Shown piece by piece: positions 60,772 through 64,000 of a stretch of DNA of 64,000 nt. Below the pieces are notes generated by a model. The model made no database searches, had not been told where the DNA came from, and saw nothing but the letters and a program-made list of their open reading frames with translations. Numbering within the stretch: position 1 is the first letter of the stretch; every line of letters starts with the position of its first letter. Source of the DNA: Butyrivibrio proteoclasticus P6B7 (lineage in GTDB: Bacteria > Bacillota > Clostridia > Lachnospirales > Lachnospiraceae); contig NZ_JHWL01000013.1 of assembly GCF_000622085.1 (NCBI RefSeq), positions 1-64,000 of the forward strand. The letters are read 5' to 3'. The translations under genes and the position numbers were made by a program.

Positions 60772-62133
60772 TTAATCTTCCACACTCATAATCGCTTCAA
60801 CAATTTTTTCAAGATCTTCAAATCTATCTCCGCACCCACTGTACGGTCCTGCAATATACCATCTTTTTTTATTTCCATATTTTGAAGAATAAAAGCCAGT
60901 TGGTCCATACATATAATTCCCATTTTTCTCTGGTTGCCATTTTGAAACTTTGAAATCAGCATATTTCTTTTCTTCTCCCAATCTTGTAAAGCTGTTTAAT
61001 TTAACCCTTTGTTTATAACCTATCTCCACCATAATTCCAGGTGGTTTATCTATGTTACAATCAATCTTTTCGCGCAAAATAGTATCAATTCCATAATTAA
61101 CAGCCTCCAATTGCGTTATTATCTGATTCTCCCAATCCCCTATAAAAATCGAGCATAATACGGTAATTATCACTCCTAAACCATATCCAATTGGTGTTCC
61201 ATGTTTTACTCCATTTAGTAAAAAATCCACCGGAGCAGTTAAAACAAAAGATGCAAGATTGGGTATTGAAAAGCCCTTTTTCACAACACCATCCAAGAAA
61301 GAAGATTTATTTCTTAACGCATTTATAATCCCCTGTATCATACGATAAACTCTGTCACAATCGCTCGATTCAATAAACCATCTAGCCAATACAACATCTG
61401 TATCATGCATTACTATAGGAGCTCCAAGCATCTTTGTTTCCCACAATGTAGATACTGGGTTAATTCCAGAAAACCAAACACCACCATGTTCACTTTTTTC
61501 AAAGTCAACATGTTCAGCCACTCTAAATTTATAATTGGTAGTGTTTCCGCTATTAGTCACCACCGTAGCAACATAGTTATTGAATCCCATACTATACTCC
61601 GGATCTCCCAACACTATTTCACTCACATTATTCACGTCAGACGTATATTTTCCTATGTAAGTTCCTTTTTTTCTTCCATTCTCTTCTGTTTCCTTTACGA
61701 TAATAAACTGAAATGCCTCATCCGCACTAATATGTATATCTAATGCACCATATCCAGAAAATTTAAATCTAGCCAATGGCGCTTCTATATATACTTTTTG
61801 TACATCTTGATTCATTTTATTTTCGTCTATAGTAAGCGCAGATAATTCCTTCAATTCACCTGTAGCATTTGGAACAATTGTATGAAACACTTCTCTTTTA
61901 TCTTCACGTTCAATCATGACATATCCCGCATGCACTAGTAATAATCTATGAGCATCTAGCGCCCCTCTTTTATTAAACATAACTATATTTTTCCACTGCT
62001 CAAGTATTATTTTTTTAGTTTCTTCATCCATATCAATTGGGCATAGTATTCCCAAAGAAGCTAACTCTTCAGATGTACATTCACCATAATCCTTTAAAAT
62101 ATCAGGATTAGACCATTCATCAACTTTAGGCAT
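60772..62133 (-). CDS. Uncharacterised protein with one hydrophobic segment
   Basis: 453 residues, not recognised. The N-terminus is helical (EELASLGILCPIDMDEETKK); the middle third is beta-rich and could be a sandwich domain (ARFKFSGYGALDIHISADEA); a single hydrophobic segment (GYGLGVIITVLCSIFIGDW, about 325-343) is followed by a basic, Gly/Tyr-rich C-terminus. It starts 21 bases after the small gene upstream. Third positions are more AT-rich than in the housekeeping genes, by eye. It is part of the three-gene set at the right edge, and a broken copy of its 5' end lies behind it. Confidence 0.6.
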   Translation of the reverse strand: MPKVDEWSNPDILKDYGECTSEELASLGILCPIDMDEETKKIILEQWKNIVMFNKRGALDAHRLLLVHAGYVMIEREDKREVFHTIVPNATGELKELSALTIDENKMNQDVQKVYIEAPLARFKFSGYGALDIHISADEAFQFIIVKETEENGRKKGTYIGKYTSDVNNVSEIVLGDPEYSMGFNNYVATVVTNSGNTTNYKFRVAEHVDFEKSEHGGVWFSGINPVSTLWETKMLGAPIVMHDTDVVLARWFIESSDCDRVYRMIQGIINALRNKSSFLDGVVKKGFSIPNLASFVLTAPVDFLLNGVKHGTPIGYGLGVIITVLCSIFIGDWENQIITQLEAVNYGIDTILREKIDCNIDKPPGIMVEIGYKQRVKLNSFTRLGEEKKYADFKVSKWQPEKNGNYMYGPTGFYSSKYGNKKRWYIAGPYSGCGDRFEDLEKIVEAIMSVED

Positions 62134-62154
62134 TATTTCTCCTTTCTTGACATC

Positions 62155-62433
62155 CTATACTGGAAGTCCTAATGCTGATGCTATAAGTGCCAACTGCATC
62201 TCCAATTTCTTTTCTTCTAACTTGACTGAATTTGTTTGTATTTGTTCAATCAAATTATAATAACCACCAACCTCCGTTATGTTTAACGGCGCAGGAATTC
62301 GGCTTGGTTTCACCTCACTTTCTTCCGCAATACGCTTTAAAATCATATTTTTGTATTCTTGAGCTGTTTCATTTGATTCAGAATTTAACAACTGGGCTAT
62401 TGCGCTTATCAAAACATCTTGTTTTTCACTCAT
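62155..62433 (-). CDS. Small uncharacterised helical protein
   Basis: 92 residues, not recognised. Two predicted helices (residues 1-33 and 60-90) are separated by a Pro-rich turn PSRIPAPLNITEVGGYYNL. The start is 2 bases after the stop codon of the large gene upstream and a GGAG site lies within its end, so the two are translationally coupled. The size and spacing suggest an adaptor or chaperone to one of its neighbours; this is inference. Confidence 0.55.
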   Translation of the reverse strand: MSEKQDVLISAIAQLLNSESNETAQEYKNMILKRIAEESEVKPSRIPAPLNITEVGGYYNLIEQIQTNSVKLEEKKLEMQLALIASALGLPV

Positions 62434-62435
62434 TA

Positions 62436-64000
62436 TCAGTTCTCCTTTGAATTAATTGCTTTATCTAAAGCAGTTTCTAGTTGTGATCTTTCAATACCAA
62501 TACACTTACAATAATAGTCAGCTAATAATTCCAATTCTTCTTCGGTAAAGAACACGTCTTCACCTCTATTTTCCTGCAACCACAAATTATAAGCATCTAT
62601 AAATGACAATCCAGCCTTAGAAACACCATCTAGTATCGAACGTATCGCTCCAAATATAGACCCTTCTCCCTCATTTTCCTCATTATCCACTCCGCCATTT
62701 TGTTGACCTGGATTTGTATTATCATCATCGCCTACGCTTGGCGAGGGAGACACCTCATCATCAGAAGGAGGTGTTTCACTATTTCCACCTCCGCCGTTGT
62801 TATCGCCGCTTCCGCCTCCGCTTGAACCGTCGCCTTCTTTCTTGACTGATTTGATGATCTGACCAACAAGGTCATTAACATTTATCTTACCTGAGCCTAA
62901 CTGCTCAACAAGACTTCCTGCAAGATCATCACTTAGACCAGCGGATGAAAGAGCTGACTTAAGCGCTCCAGTATCACCCAATATGCTACTAAGGGCTCCG
63001 GATCCGCCTAATGCGCCAAGGGCACCAGATGCTCCGCCAGTAAGCGCAGCACTTGCAGCCTTAGATGCAGCATCAACAGCAGTCTTAACAAGCTCTGTGT
63101 TTGCCTTAATGACATTATCTCTACCTGCTGAAGCATTATTATCCGCATTCTTCATAACATCCCTTAAATCAGTATTGCTGAGAACATCTGCAAATGTAGG
63201 CTGTGCTCTTGAAGTAAGGGCATTAAGCAGGCCGCTATTATCAATATGTGCAGTAGGGGTCACTCCAACAGTAGGTGCATCAACAAAATCAGCATGTGCA
63301 TTTGCAAGAAGGCTATTACCATTGAGTGCGCTCTGATCAAGGTCAATATGGTCAATGTCAGAATCTTTCCAATTCCAGAAACGTGTAATATCAACCTTCT
63401 CACTAACATTCGTTTCACCAAGCACAGCTTCGCCTATCATTCCATCGGTAGGAATTGAGACTGTGGTTAATGGTACGCGGAAATTACTTGTATGATATCT
63501 ATATAGCTCATCCTGAATATCAGCTGCAGTCTTACCCAGTACTTCTGCAAGCTCCTTAGGATAAGTAAACGGAAGCATCATACAATTCCCATAAAAGCCA
63601 AGAAATTTCTTTGCATTTACACAATTAAGAAGAGGTATATCCTTCAATTTTTCTGAAACATTCTTTTCTTCCGTTATTTTTTCTGGAATATTAAACTCTA
63701 CAGTATATGGTTCAAGAAGCATTATTCTTTCATTGTCAGTAAGAGATTCCCATACAACCTGTGAATAATGCATAGTATCCGAAGCCACATGATGAAGAGT
63801 ACTTTCCATTTCCATAACTTCGTTATACCCAAGTACAGGAATATGATCAGACAAATCAATACGAACTGACCCTCTCCCTATCTTATTTGAAGAACATGCC
63901 GGTGTCGTAGGTGATCCAGAATGGCCCGGATAATCACATTTTGCTTTAAATGTAATTCCTCCGATTCCATAAAGTTCGCTTGATGTAAAAGAAGCAATTG
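62436..64000 (-). CDS. Large uncharacterised protein, 5' end beyond the window
   Basis: The reading frame is open to the right edge: codons upstream of the TTG at 63852-63854 continue as IASFTSSELYGIGGITFKAK with no stop, so that TTG is not a convincing start and the gene is partial. At least 520 residues. A globular first part contains a conserved-looking segment TTVSIPTDGMIGEAVLGETN then DITRFWNWKDSDID; an Ala/Gly-rich helical part follows (DAASKAASAALTGGASGALG), then a Gly/Ser/Asp/Pro low-complexity linker and a helical tail. The function is not known. The layout is that of a secreted or surface multidomain protein, but no signal is visible because the N-terminus is missing. Confidence 0.6.
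   Translation of the reverse strand, partial: IASFTSSELYGIGGITFKAKCDYPGHSGSPTTPACSSNKIGRGSVRIDLSDHIPVLGYNEVMEMESTLHHVASDTMHYSQVVWESLTDNERIMLLEPYTVEFNIPEKITEEKNVSEKLKDIPLLNCVNAKKFLGFYGNCMMLPFTYPKELAEVLGKTAADIQDELYRYHTSNFRVPLTTVSIPTDGMIGEAVLGETNVSEKVDITRFWNWKDSDIDHIDLDQSALNGNSLLANAHADFVDAPTVGVTPTAHIDNSGLLNALTSRAQPTFADVLSNTDLRDVMKNADNNASAGRDNVIKANTELVKTAVDAASKAASAALTGGASGALGALGGSGALSSILGDTGALKSALSSAGLSDDLAGSLVEQLGSGKINVNDLVGQIIKSVKKEGDGSSGGGSGDNNGGGGNSETPPSDDEVSPSPSVGDDDNTNPGQQNGGVDNEENEGEGSIFGAIRSILDGVSKAGLSFIDAYNLWLQENRGEDVFFTEEELELLADYYCKCIGIERSQLETALDKAINSKEN

Overview
The window looks like a chromosomal segment of a Gram-positive, AT-rich anaerobe of the Lachnospiraceae (Butyrivibrio/Pseudobutyrivibrio type). 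The evidence is the gene set and order: a SCIFF peptide with its radical-SAM maturase next to a fused SecDF, a priA/def/fmt/rsmB/rlmN/PP2C/PASTA-kinase/rsgA block, rpsT-lepA-hemW, a meso-diaminopimelate-type MurE, strong AGGAGG-type ribosome binding sites, and sigma-A promoters of the TTGACA/TATAAT type. The taxonomic call is inference; there is no rRNA or tRNA in the window. Almost every gene is on the minus strand. The exception is an AlkD-like DNA repair gene at 17.4-18.1 kb.

Layout by region. 0-7.5 kb: a WXG100 protein, a membrane-anchored hypothetical, an Fe-S flavoenzyme (enoate/bile-acid reductase type), an EAL phosphodiesterase and a sodium symporter. 7.6-17.3 kb: the housekeeping operon fmt/protease/rsmB/rlmN/PP2C/kinase/rsgA/phosphatase, plus def and a MIF-like protein. 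17.4-25.5 kb: priA, murE and recJ, interrupted by two non-coding palindromic elements of about 680-690 bp. 25.5-32.5 kb: secDF, SCIFF maturase, SCIFF peptide, a CNNM transporter, rhaM and hisS. 32.6-36.8 kb: a three-gene c-di-GMP cluster in which one EAL protein has lost its catalytic residues. 36.9-43.9 kb: a sugar ABC operon with a LacI regulator and a GH35 beta-galactosidase. 44.3-50.9 kb: dprA, comM, a PilZ protein, PilT, a YfbR-like HD phosphatase and a TSUP permease. 51-58.3 kb: hemW, lepA, rpsT, a CmpB-type membrane protein and two COG0523 (CobW) GTPases, one with a long His/Asp repeat tract. 58.3-64 kb: accessory DNA with a 52-bp tandem repeat array, a decayed HAD gene, a fragment of a duplicated gene, and three unrecognised genes, the last running off the right edge.

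The least explained structures are the two giant palindromes (18109-18789 and 24728-25416). Each has arms of about 300 bp that converge on an apex of three further hairpins. The two elements share short sequence words and, when one is flipped, the same arm order, but the apex hairpins use different bases that still pair. They therefore look like two diverged members of one structured non-coding element family. Also unusual are the 52-bp array of alternating CGGTG/CACCG hairpins upstream of the His-rich CobW gene, repeated GTTGC/GCAAC dyads at the comM-dprA promoter, a run of LacI-type operators upstream of the sugar ABC operon, and a partial-terminator-like hairpin between the SCIFF peptide and its maturase.

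Likely co-operation: the c-di-GMP proteins (three EAL proteins and one PilZ) and PilT suggest surface motility control. The kinase/phosphatase pair handles cell-wall signalling. The SCIFF genes form a conserved clostridial RiPP cassette. The two COG0523 proteins probably serve metal (zinc) homeostasis.
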